DNA of 5,838 bases from Lachnospiraceae bacterium (GTDB lineage Bacteria; Bacillota; Clostridia; Lachnospirales; Lachnospiraceae). Under the pieces are notes generated by a model. It saw nothing but the letters and a program-made list of their open reading frames with translations, had not been told where the DNA came from and ran no database searches. The DNA lies in the NCBI GenBank assembly GCA_017477805.1, contig JAFUUM010000251.1, forward strand, positions 1-5,838. Reading direction: 5' to 3'. Position numbers and translations under genes: made by a program. Shown here in pieces: positions 1-5,838 of the stretch (its first letter is position 1; the number at the start of each line of letters is the position of its first letter).

Positions 1-1587
1 TTCCCACTGATGATCGCACAAATCGTACACATCGCCGGAAAGCCCCAAACGGCCAAGGAAGGTGCAACATAAAAAATAAAAGAACAGGTTGTCGTCATCC
101 TCTAAGCGCATCACCGCCCAAATCTGCCTCTGTTCCCGTCTGATCACCCGCTGCACATTGGCTGCGATGATGGGCAGGCATTTTGCTTCGTGAGCATCGG
201 AAAAACTGGCCTGGGAACAGAGTTCCATAAAGGAAGGCTCCAGTCTGTGTCCTCCGCTGGAACAGTTCTCAATGACAAGTTCCGGGATCTCTTCCCGCAT
301 CCTCTCAAAGAACTTCTTAGTCTCACGGATCTTATTCCACAGGTTTTCTCCAGGTCCCTCGGGTCCGTCAACCCCAACACCGATGGCATCGTTGTAATCG
401 ATCTTCACGTAGCCGAAATCGTTATCCTTTAGGGTCTTGATCACATTCCGGTACATAAAATCCTGAACCCAGGGATCTTCCATATCCGGGAACCGTGTAC
501 CGCAGACACATAAAGGTACACCGTCCCGCTTTAACAAATGATCCGTTTCATAATAGATCTCGCTTTGATCCCGGCATACTTCGGGTTCAAACCAGATACC
601 GGGGATCATGCCCTTAGCCCTGACATAATCCGTCAATTCCTTTAAGCCATTCGGGAAACGGGTCTTATTGATGCTCCAATCACCGCGGCATTCCCACCAT
701 TCCGAGCCGTCACCGCATTTTCCGTACCATCCGGAATCCATGACAAGATACTGGATCCCTTTATCCGCTATGGCATCCGCCAGTTTCTTCAGATTATCGA
801 TATTGGGATTTCCCCAGGTGGTACAGTACTCGTTAAAAACGATACCCATATGATCATCTACAGGACTGGTCTTTGGCTCCTGGGCTTTTACCAGCTTGTC
901 GCAGACCTCTTCCAGGGTGGACCCGGTGGCCAATATCGCCCTTGGAGCAAGATACCTTTCACCCGGTTTTACCGTCTTTGTCCAGTGTCCGAAATCCCGG
1001 TCTGCAATACCGCCGGTGATGGTCACGCTTCCCTCCTGTTCCGAAAGGATCTCCATCTGCCATGATGCGGGGGCATATAACTGAACACCCGTAAATACAT
1101 GGTTCCGGGAATCCTCCAGTGCCAGGAAAGGAAAGAATCTCCGAACCGGCATAGAGCCTACATTTCCGAATTTCTCAACACGCTTTCCGTGTCCGCTCCA
1201 GGATCGTTCCAGATCCAGAGAAACGATCTCTTCGGTCTTTAACCTTCCCTCTGCGCTCCAGAAAGATAAGAGTCTGTGTATCCGATCAGCCTTGATGTCT
1301 TTTAAGACTAAGGAAGAAAGCATCTCCAAAGTCACAGGCTCGGAAGAACCGTTACGAAATTCTGTTTCTACAATGGTGGCATCACTTCCCGAACTTTTTT
1401 TGTGAAAGATCCGAAGTTCCGGGCCGTCCTGTCTTTTGAGGACAGTCAGCTCTTCATTGCTTTCAGAAACAGATTCCTCAAATCCATGCATGGTATTGCT
1501 TCCGTACATGGTAAGACCCGTGGTGTAATCACCACCGTATCCCTCTCCTATGATCTTTACCTGAGCAAGACTTTTGATCATACTCAT
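1..1587 (-). CDS. GH36 alpha-galactosidase-like glycoside hydrolase (C-terminus off window)
   Basis: Likely a cytoplasmic retaining glycosidase of family GH36 (melibiase clan), which releases terminal alpha-galactosyl groups from oligosaccharides. The frame is open from the ATG at 1587 to base 1, giving 529 residues; family members usually have about 700-750, so the C-terminal beta domain is missing only because the window ends. Roughly residues 1-250 form the N-terminal beta-sandwich region and the rest a TIM barrel. Visible motifs: TTWGNPN before the first strand, MDSGWYG (D284), GDWSINK, GIWFEPE (W332-E336), VKIDYND with D397 as likely nucleophile, ENCSSGGHR (E440-R448) and SFSDAHEA with D464 as likely acid/base. 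No signal peptide is visible. The start is fixed by a strong AGGAGG five bases upstream; a second in-frame ATG at 1581 is too far from it. It begins 30 bases after yraN, so is probably cotranscribed. Family assignment is firm; galactose specificity is inferred, because several pocket motifs differ from classical members. Confidence 0.9.
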   Translation of the reverse strand, partial: MSMIKSLAQVKIIGEGYGGDYTTGLTMYGSNTMHGFEESVSESNEELTVLKRQDGPELRIFHKKSSGSDATIVETEFRNGSSEPVTLEMLSSLVLKDIKADRIHRLLSFWSAEGRLKTEEIVSLDLERSWSGHGKRVEKFGNVGSMPVRRFFPFLALEDSRNHVFTGVQLYAPASWQMEILSEQEGSVTITGGIADRDFGHWTKTVKPGERYLAPRAILATGSTLEEVCDKLVKAQEPKTSPVDDHMGIVFNEYCTTWGNPNIDNLKKLADAIADKGIQYLVMDSGWYGKCGDGSEWWECRGDWSINKTRFPNGLKELTDYVRAKGMIPGIWFEPEVCRDQSEIYYETDHLLKRDGVPLCVCGTRFPDMEDPWVQDFMYRNVIKTLKDNDFGYVKIDYNDAIGVGVDGPEGPGENLWNKIRETKKFFERMREEIPELVIENCSSGGHRLEPSFMELCSQASFSDAHEAKCLPIIAANVQRVIRREQRQIWAVMRLEDDDNLFFYFLCCTFLGRLGLSGDVYDLCDHQWE

Positions 1588-1592
1588 CCAAT

Positions 1593-1598
1593 CCTCCT
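1593..1598 (-). promoter_or_regulatory. Strong ribosome binding site of the GH36 gene
   Basis: The minus strand reads TTAGGAGGATTGG directly before ATG. AGGAGG is the consensus core, five bases from the start at 1587. It is the strongest site among the genes here and decides between the two nearby in-frame ATG codons. The 30-base gap contains no hairpin or promoter that I can see. Confidence 0.85.
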
Positions 1599-1617
1599 AA
1601 CTCCGGTCACTGAAAAC

Positions 1618-1980
1618 TTACCTTCCCGGCCGCTGATAATAAAATGCGTTCTTCACCCAGCTGATCTCATCTCCCAAAATGCCGATAACATCGAAGCGTA
1701 TGGGATCAAATTCCCCGATCCCGTGGGTAACTCTGTAATAATCCGCCACCTTACAGATGGTCTTCTGCTTGGATAAAGTAACTGCCTCCAAAGGATGACC
1801 TTCGGCGGCAGTTTTTCTGTACTTCACTTCCGTAAACACAACGCAGTCTCCGTCTTTTGCAATGAGATCGATCTCACCGAAACGGTTCCTGAAACTGTGT
1901 TCCAAGATCTTACAGCCCTGTTTTTGTAAATAGTCTGCGGCGATCCTTTCATAATGATCCCCGGTCTTACGCTTGTTCAT
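1618..1980 (-). CDS. yraN: YraN / UPF0102 family nuclease-fold protein
   Basis: A 120-residue member of the UPF0102 (YraN) family, near the usual family length of about 115-130. The fold resembles Holliday-junction resolvases and PD-(D/E)XK nucleases; the biological role is not settled. Family signatures are in order: an N-terminal helix with GDHYERIAADYL (E11 in the conserved acidic position), then FGEIDLIAKDG (E36, D38) and VVFTEVKYR (E51, K53), which together give the expected acidic/ExK active-site arrangement. The later helix around KQKTICKVADYY is also typical. The start at 1980 is preceded by GGTGAG, which matches the 3' part of an extended Shine-Dalgarno sequence, and lies 12 bases after the stop of the FlhB-like gene. 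In many Gram-positive genomes yraN sits close to rnhB and upstream of comM and dprA; here rnhB is three genes upstream and a glycosidase follows. Confidence 0.93.
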   Translation of the reverse strand: MNKRKTGDHYERIAADYLQKQGCKILEHSFRNRFGEIDLIAKDGDCVVFTEVKYRKTAAEGHPLEAVTLSKQKTICKVADYYRVTHGIGEFDPIRFDVIGILGDEISWVKNAFYYQRPGR

Positions 1981-1992
1981 AATCTCACCGCA

Positions 1993-2313
1993 TCAGCGTC
2001 TTTGCATATTGACAGTCTTCTGAGCCTTGTTCATCTTCTCTTTGATCTTATCCATGGCATCCACAAAGACAAGGACCTCCGCCACGACACCATAGAGTTC
2101 CGGCGGGATCATCTCGCCGATCTCCAGTTTCGACAAGGTATCCGCAAGCTTATTGTCCTGGTGCACCGGCACCTTGGCTTCTTTGGCCTTTTCGATGATC
2201 TTTTCAGCAAGTGCCCCTTTACCTGTTGCTATGACCCGGGGCGCGGCCTCATCCGGATCATATTCCAGTGCCACCGCTGTTTTCGGTTTTTTGTTTTCTG
2301 TCTGTCCGCTCAT
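1993..2313 (-). CDS. Stand-alone FlhB/YscU-type cytoplasmic domain protein (YlqH-like)
   Basis: A 106-residue soluble protein matching only the C-terminal cytoplasmic domain of FlhB/YscU/EscU export-switch proteins. Diagnostic stretches are TAVALEYDPDEAAPRVIATGKG (residues 12-33), an amphipathic helix (ALAEKIIEKAKEAKVPV), and the end motif IGEMIPPELYGVVAEVLVFV (residues 65-84). Residues 85-106 form a basic, helix-prone tail. The four transmembrane segments of full-length FlhB are absent. The self-cleavage motif NPTH, which immediately precedes this block in FlhB, aligns with K8-K9-P10-K11, so autocleavage is not expected. Bacillus subtilis YlqH is, as I recall, a comparable short protein in a comparable place next to rnhB. 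The AGAGG site lies four bases before the ATG, and 18 bases separate the gene from the FliK-like gene. Function is unknown; a role tied to its FliK-like neighbour is an inference. Confidence 0.88.
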   Translation of the reverse strand: MSGQTENKKPKTAVALEYDPDEAAPRVIATGKGALAEKIIEKAKEAKVPVHQDNKLADTLSKLEIGEMIPPELYGVVAEVLVFVDAMDKIKEKMNKAQKTVNMQRR

Positions 2314-2331
2314 GGAACCTCTTTCTCACTC

Positions 2332-4266
2332 TTAAGCCTTTGCATCAAACGAACTTAATGAGATCACTTTTTCTTCACTGTTCTCGCCCCGGATCCTGCT
2401 CACAACATCCTGTTCCGCTGCGGGTTCTCCGGGTTTGGGTCTGCCTGTTACCACAGAATTTACAGAGTACCCTTTTTCCGCCAGCCGTTCATCCAGCAGA
2501 TGGATATTGGCCGCAAGAAAACCAATGGTATCATCGTCCTCCACATAAAAGTGGGTCTGTACCTTCTGGTCCTGCAATTTCAGATACACATCCAGATTCC
2601 CCAGATGATCCATATCCAGATGCAAAAGAGCGCTGACGCTTCCATCCTCGGAAATACGCTTATGCTTATTCGCATACACATAAAGATCTCCGTGTGCATT
2701 CTGAAGCCCCGTCTTCAGCGGGATCTGGATATAAGGGAATGCCTGATTCAGGGCCTGCATAAATTCCAGATTCTGATTCAGATTTGAGACCGCTTGGCCT
2801 GCCTGGGTTTCCGCCTTACCGGAATTTGTCAAAAGTTCCGTCAGTTTTCCAACGTCACGTTGCAGTTTCTGATAGAAATCCTGCACTTTTTCTTTGTCCG
2901 CAAAATTTTCGGGTTTGAGAAGCCATTGGTCACGGGTCTTTGCATCAAAAACTTTCGTAAAGATCTTCCGGGCATCTTCAAAGATCCCTTTTGCGTTTTC
3001 ATCGCCCTGATCGATCTGATGTTTCAGTGCATCGAAGGCTTTCATCACATCGCTGTCTTTCAAGAGTCCTGAAGACAACTGTTGTTTTAAGATCTCCGGA
3101 TCCGCATCCTTGATATAGGCTGCCAGTTTTGTATCATCCCCGAAGGAAAGAGCCTCTTTTAATACAGTATCCGCCTGTTCCATGGCAGCCTGCATGGTTT
3201 GAGGCTGTGCCTGTACCTTTGAAGCTTCAGCACTTGATACCGTTGTGTTATCTTCGGCAGGATTTAGGAGTTCGCTTTCCGCTGCCTGTCTCGCAGCGAC
3301 AGTGACAGCCTCTGCGTCCTTAGACACAGAAGCATTTTCGGCAGTCACAGCAGTATCCGCTGCCGGAACCGCGTTTTCCTGAACGGCAGATCTGTTTTCC
3401 GCACCTTCCACCGGCAGTTCTCCCGGTGTTTGCAATTGTACTTTACCTTCCGTACCAGCTGCCTGTTCAGTAACCACTGTACTTTGTACGGCAGTATCCG
3501 AAGTTGTTCCTTCAACAGCTATACTTTCCTGTCCGGTGACAGATGATGATGCATCACTCCCCGAAGGCAGCGAGGAAAGCACGCTCTTCATAAACTCAAT
3601 CCCGTCCGAAAGTTGACCCGTTGATGCAAAATCACGGATCAGACTGTTCATGCCTTCAGAAATATCCTTGAAAGAATTCATCAGCTGATGGTTCATGTTA
3701 TGGTAGGCCTCTAATTGACCAAGATTCCCCTCGTTAACGGGAAGTCCCATAGCTGTCAGTTCCACCACAGAAGAGGGCTGAAACTGTGTAAAACCGTTGG
3801 TAAGACGGCTCATGTTCCAAAGGGAAGATTTATCTACGGAAAGCCCTTCCTTCAGCATAGCTGTCACCATGGCCATATTCGCCTCGGTAGCCGGCATACT
3901 TGCTGCCTTTAACGCATTCTGTGCAGTTGTCACATTTGCCTGGAGATTGGTATAAAGAGGTGAAAGAGCCAGTTTATTGTTTAGATTGCTGAGAACTTCG
4001 AACACAACGGTCTGGCCGACCTGCAGATTTGCACCCGTAGTGTCCATTTTTGCTGTCATTTCATTCTGGTTTCCCAGATTCAGGGTCACCTGATCCCCCT
4101 GGATATCCTTGATCTGCCCGGCTATCGTGTTTCCCACCGACAGATCCAGTGCGCCTTCCGTACCTTTCGGCACAACAACGACAGACGAATTCCCGGATAC
4201 GGGCGTCGTCTGTTCTGGTCTGGTCACATTACCCGGTGTAAAAAGATTTCCGATACCTAATGCCAT
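2332..4266 (-). CDS. FliK-like protein with hook-length-control C-terminal domain (YlqG-type position)
   Basis: A 644-residue protein with no signal peptide or membrane segment. Visible regions: residues 1-40 are polar and probably disordered; 41-100 look like a small beta-barrel (LSVGNTIAGQI, QVTLNLGNQ, LQVGQTVVFEV); 125-235 are mostly helical; 236-352 are low-complexity, rich in Ala, Glu, Ser, Thr and Val; 353-500 are helical; 505-612 resemble the FliK C-terminal domain. The last assignment rests on YIQIPLKTG, GDLYVYA, ALLHLDMDHLGNLDVYLKL, the alternating strand VQTHFYVEDD, the helix FLAANIHLLDERLAEKGY, then SVNSVVTGRP. In flagellar FliK this domain contacts the FlhB cytoplasmic domain, and here an FlhB-type domain is encoded next. 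The start at 4266 has AAAGGAG four bases upstream and lies 26 bases after rnhB. B. subtilis ylqG occupies the equivalent position between rnhB and ylqH. Domain architecture is read by eye; function is unknown. Confidence 0.8.
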   Translation of the reverse strand: MALGIGNLFTPGNVTRPEQTTPVSGNSSVVVVPKGTEGALDLSVGNTIAGQIKDIQGDQVTLNLGNQNEMTAKMDTTGANLQVGQTVVFEVLSNLNNKLALSPLYTNLQANVTTAQNALKAASMPATEANMAMVTAMLKEGLSVDKSSLWNMSRLTNGFTQFQPSSVVELTAMGLPVNEGNLGQLEAYHNMNHQLMNSFKDISEGMNSLIRDFASTGQLSDGIEFMKSVLSSLPSGSDASSSVTGQESIAVEGTTSDTAVQSTVVTEQAAGTEGKVQLQTPGELPVEGAENRSAVQENAVPAADTAVTAENASVSKDAEAVTVAARQAAESELLNPAEDNTTVSSAEASKVQAQPQTMQAAMEQADTVLKEALSFGDDTKLAAYIKDADPEILKQQLSSGLLKDSDVMKAFDALKHQIDQGDENAKGIFEDARKIFTKVFDAKTRDQWLLKPENFADKEKVQDFYQKLQRDVGKLTELLTNSGKAETQAGQAVSNLNQNLEFMQALNQAFPYIQIPLKTGLQNAHGDLYVYANKHKRISEDGSVSALLHLDMDHLGNLDVYLKLQDQKVQTHFYVEDDDTIGFLAANIHLLDERLAEKGYSVNSVVTGRPKPGEPAAEQDVVSRIRGENSEEKVISLSSFDAKA

Positions 4267-4270
4267 GAAA

Positions 4271-4277
4271 CTCCTTT
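4271..4277 (-). promoter_or_regulatory. Ribosome binding site of the FliK-like gene
   Basis: The minus strand reads AAAGGAGTTTC followed by ATG at 4266. The GGAG core is close (four bases) to the start, but no other in-frame start near it is better placed, so it supports this N-terminus. Confidence 0.75.
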
Positions 4278-4292
4278 GGAAACCTCTATGGA

Positions 4293-5048
4293 TCAGATAA
4301 AGTTTCCGATAAAGGATCGCCTGTGGATGGGACAGGGACCGTATTTTTTGATGGCTGCGATATGGTCTGCGCTGCCATAGCCTTTATTGGAAGCAAAACC
4401 GTATTCCGGATAGATCTCGTCATACTGTACCATCAGCCTGTCTCTTGTTACTTTCGCGATGATACTGGCCGCCGCGATGGAGATACTCTTGGTATCCCCT
4501 TTGATGATAGGAACCTGGGGGATATCTACACCGGGTATGGTCACAGCATCATTTAAGAGAAGATCCGGTTTCACGGAAAGTTTGGAGATAGCTTCCCGCA
4601 TAGCTTCGTAATTAGCCTGGAGGATATTGATCTCATCGATGCGTGCCGGTGAATTAAAACCAACAGCAGCGGCAACTGCCGTTTCCATGATGCGATCATA
4701 AAGCTCCTCTCTTCTTTTTTCGGAGAGTTGCTTCGAATCATTTATATACAGAAGATCACAATCCTTGGGAAGGATCACGGCACCTGTGACCACAGGACCC
4801 GCTAAAGGGCCTCGTCCCACTTCATCAATACCGCAGATATAGGCATGATCCGCATATTTTCGTTCAAAGGTCTTCATGCCCTCCATGCGGGCAACCTCTT
4901 TTTCATATGCCGCAAGGCGCTTTCTCGCAGTCTCTACAAGTTTTATGACACCGCCCCTCTCATCCCCTGCATAGGCATCGATAAAACCCTGTAATTCATT
5001 TTCCCTGGTATTGGATAGTGCTTCTTTGATGGCACCGATGGTTTCCAT
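4293..5048 (-). CDS. rnhB: Ribonuclease HII
   Basis: Endoribonuclease that cuts the RNA strand of RNA-DNA hybrids and starts removal of single ribonucleotides misincorporated in DNA; it uses divalent metal ions. At 251 residues it has the length of Bacillota enzymes, which carry an N-terminal extension of about 70 residues (here helical and charged, substrate-binding in relatives). The catalytic core begins at CGIDEVGRGPLAGPVV with D75 and E76, continues with NDSKQLSEKRRE (DSK at 104-106), then LLNDAV with D167 and IIKGDTKSISIAAASIIAK with D185, completing the DEDD metal-binding set, and ends with the typical YGFASNKGYGSADH and HRRSF. The residue before D167 is Asn where relatives often have Val or Ile; the catalytic Asp is kept, so activity is expected. 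AAGGAA lies eight bases before the ATG, in the 19-base gap after the signal peptidase gene. Confidence 0.98.
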   Translation of the reverse strand: METIGAIKEALSNTRENELQGFIDAYAGDERGGVIKLVETARKRLAAYEKEVARMEGMKTFERKYADHAYICGIDEVGRGPLAGPVVTGAVILPKDCDLLYINDSKQLSEKRREELYDRIMETAVAAAVGFNSPARIDEINILQANYEAMREAISKLSVKPDLLLNDAVTIPGVDIPQVPIIKGDTKSISIAAASIIAKVTRDRLMVQYDEIYPEYGFASNKGYGSADHIAAIKKYGPCPIHRRSFIGNFI

Positions 5049-5067
5049 AGTTTCCGTTCCTTAAGGT

Positions 5068-5616
5068 TTATTTGTCGATCTTTCCGAATTTGCTGAAGGG
5101 TAAGATCCGGATAAAGGCTTTCCCCACGATCTTGTCTTTATGAATATTTCCCACCATATCCGATCTGGAATCCGTACTGTTATTCCGGTTATCTCCCATG
5201 ACGAAATACTCGTCTTTCCCAAGAACGATCTCATCCTCAGCGATACCGGGTTCTTTGATCACTTCATAACCGTAACTTTCCTGAAGGACTTCACCGTCAA
5301 TGTAGATGGTTCCTTCCTCGTCGATCCGGACGGTCTCCCCGGGAAGGCCGATGATCCGTTTGATGTAATAAGTATCCTGTGCATGCTGAAAAGGAAATAC
5401 GATGATATCAAATCTCTGAGGATCCTTAAACCGATAAGAGATCTTATCAACAAGAAGAGAGTCTCCGTCTTCGAGCGTATTGTACATGGAACTTCCCTTA
5501 ACCTCCGTACGCTGCGCCACAAATGTGATAAACAGATAGGTCAACAGCAGAACGATGAGGATGTATACCCCCATACGGAGTACTTCGATCAATGCACCTT
5601 TTAAACCTTTGTTCAT
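5068..5616 (-). CDS. lepB: Type I signal peptidase (LepB/SipS type)
   Basis: Membrane-anchored serine protease that removes signal peptides from exported preproteins on the outer face of the membrane. The 182-residue length and single N-terminal transmembrane segment (about residues 15-34, rich in Ile, Leu and Val) are typical of Gram-positive SipS-type enzymes. Motifs: VKGSSMYNTL with catalytic S43, DIIVFPF, YYIKRIIGLPGE with catalytic K86 of the Ser-Lys dyad, then IYIDGE and the C-terminal VMGDNRNNSTDSR (residues 139-151). No residue expected for activity appears missing. The start at 5616 lies only nine bases after the rbgA stop. Adjacency of lepB with rbgA and rnhB is common in Bacillota, and lepB-rnhB proximity is also known in Actinobacteria, so this is conserved housekeeping context. 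Bacillota often have several lepB paralogues, so this may not be the only one. Confidence 0.97.
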   Translation of the reverse strand: MNKGLKGALIEVLRMGVYILIVLLLTYLFITFVAQRTEVKGSSMYNTLEDGDSLLVDKISYRFKDPQRFDIIVFPFQHAQDTYYIKRIIGLPGETVRIDEEGTIYIDGEVLQESYGYEVIKEPGIAEDEIVLGKDEYFVMGDNRNNSTDSRSDMVGNIHKDKIVGKAFIRILPFSKFGKIDK

Positions 5617-5621
5617 GTTTT

Positions 5622-5627
5622 CCCCTT
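5622..5627 (-). promoter_or_regulatory. Ribosome binding site of lepB overlapping the rbgA stop codon
   Basis: The minus strand reads TAAGGGGAAAACATG. The AAGGGG ribosome binding site shares its two A residues with the TAA stop of rbgA and lies five bases before the lepB ATG. The arrangement suggests translational coupling, with ribosomes ending rbgA available to start lepB. Confidence 0.75.
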
Positions 5628-5838
5628 ACTGCGGCCTCTCCAATGAGATCCTTCCGATCTTTCCGCTTCTGAATTCATCCAGCAAGAGATTGGCCGCTTT
5701 TTCGTAATCGATCTCATTTCCCTTTTTCAGGCATCCTCTGCCCCGCCCGATGGAAACCAGGATCTTCACCGGATCCATTACCTCACCGATGGAAGCATAT
5801 CCTTCCAGCAGTTTCCCGGGATATTCTGCCTGCAAAAA
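5626..5838 (-). CDS. rbgA: Ribosome biogenesis GTPase RbgA/YlqF, C-terminal fragment
   Basis: The last 70 codons of RbgA (YlqF), a circularly permuted GTPase needed for late assembly of the 50S ribosomal subunit. The GTPase domain lies to the right of the window; only the C-terminal helical rRNA-binding domain is visible. Recognition rests on EYPGKLLEGY near the beginning, then IGRGRGCLKKGNEIDYEKAANLLL, and the terminal RSGKIGRISLERP, which match the family's conserved RGCL...G...D...A..LL..FR.G..G...LE.P pattern. The frame continues upstream of the internal ATG at 5835 (the preceding codon encodes Phe), so that ATG is not the real start. The stop is TAA at 5626-5628. In Bacillota rbgA usually follows rplS and comes just before rnhB, which agrees with the downstream genes here. 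Confidence 0.93.
   Translation of the reverse strand, partial: FLQAEYPGKLLEGYASIGEVMDPVKILVSIGRGRGCLKKGNEIDYEKAANLLLDEFRSGKIGRISLERPQ

Noticed and set aside
144..389. An 81-codon minus-strand open frame in another frame.
   Set aside because: It overlaps the GH36 catalytic region (D397, ENCSSGGHR and SDAHEA segments), which is clearly the coding frame.
1402..1776. A 124-codon plus-strand open frame spanning the start of the GH36 gene and the end of yraN.
   Set aside because: It lies antisense to two well-supported genes, has no recognisable motif, and crosses their boundary; it is a shadow frame.
1954..2358. A 134-codon plus-strand open frame with hydrophobic, membrane-like composition.
   Set aside because: It is antisense to the FlhB-like gene and crosses into both neighbours; the apparent hydrophobicity comes from reading the complement of charged, helical codons.
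3236..3558. Repetitive-looking Ala/Ser/Thr/Glu-rich coding stretch that could be a tandem repeat.
   Set aside because: No exact repeated unit can be found at the DNA or protein level; it reads as a low-complexity linker of the FliK-like protein.
5059..5066. A short perfect palindrome, CCTTAAGG, in the lepB-rnhB gap.
   Set aside because: Eight bases is too short to be a terminator or a convincing operator; part of it is simply the rnhB ribosome binding site.
5140..5604. A 154-codon plus-strand open frame.
   Set aside because: It is fully antisense to the signal peptidase gene, whose catalytic motifs are all present on the minus strand.

Overview
All supported genes lie on the minus strand and read from the right edge to the left. 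The gene set and order (rbgA/ylqF, type I signal peptidase, rnhB, a FliK-like protein, an FlhB C-domain protein, then yraN) point to a Gram-positive Bacillota chromosome. Clostridia is most likely and Lachnospiraceae is my best guess. This rests on family resemblance and remembered gene order, not on a search. Moderate base composition, good Shine-Dalgarno sites and gaps of only 9 to 30 bases suggest one long co-directional transcription unit.

Layout in transcription order: 5838-5626, C-terminal end of the ribosome-assembly GTPase RbgA; 5616-5068, signal peptidase I; 5048-4293, RNase HII; 4266-2332, a 644-residue FliK-like protein with a hook-length-control-type C-terminal domain; 2313-1993, a 106-residue stand-alone FlhB/YscU cytoplasmic domain; 1980-1618, YraN (UPF0102, nuclease-like fold); 1587 to beyond base 1, a glycoside hydrolase family 36 alpha-galactosidase-like enzyme, 529 residues visible. 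The last gene stays open to the window edge and is a real gene covering more than a quarter of the window.

The first part is housekeeping: 50S assembly, signal-peptide removal and RNA removal from DNA. Two parts do not fit simple housekeeping. One is the FliK-like plus FlhB-like pair, homologous to the two halves of the flagellar/type III substrate-specificity switch, here without any secretion apparatus in view and with the FlhB part lacking the membrane domain and the self-cleavage motif. The other is a sugar-cleaving enzyme directly after yraN, where related genomes often carry comM/dprA. I see no RNA genes, mobile elements, CRISPR arrays, terminators or convincing promoters, and no intergenic space longer than 30 bases.
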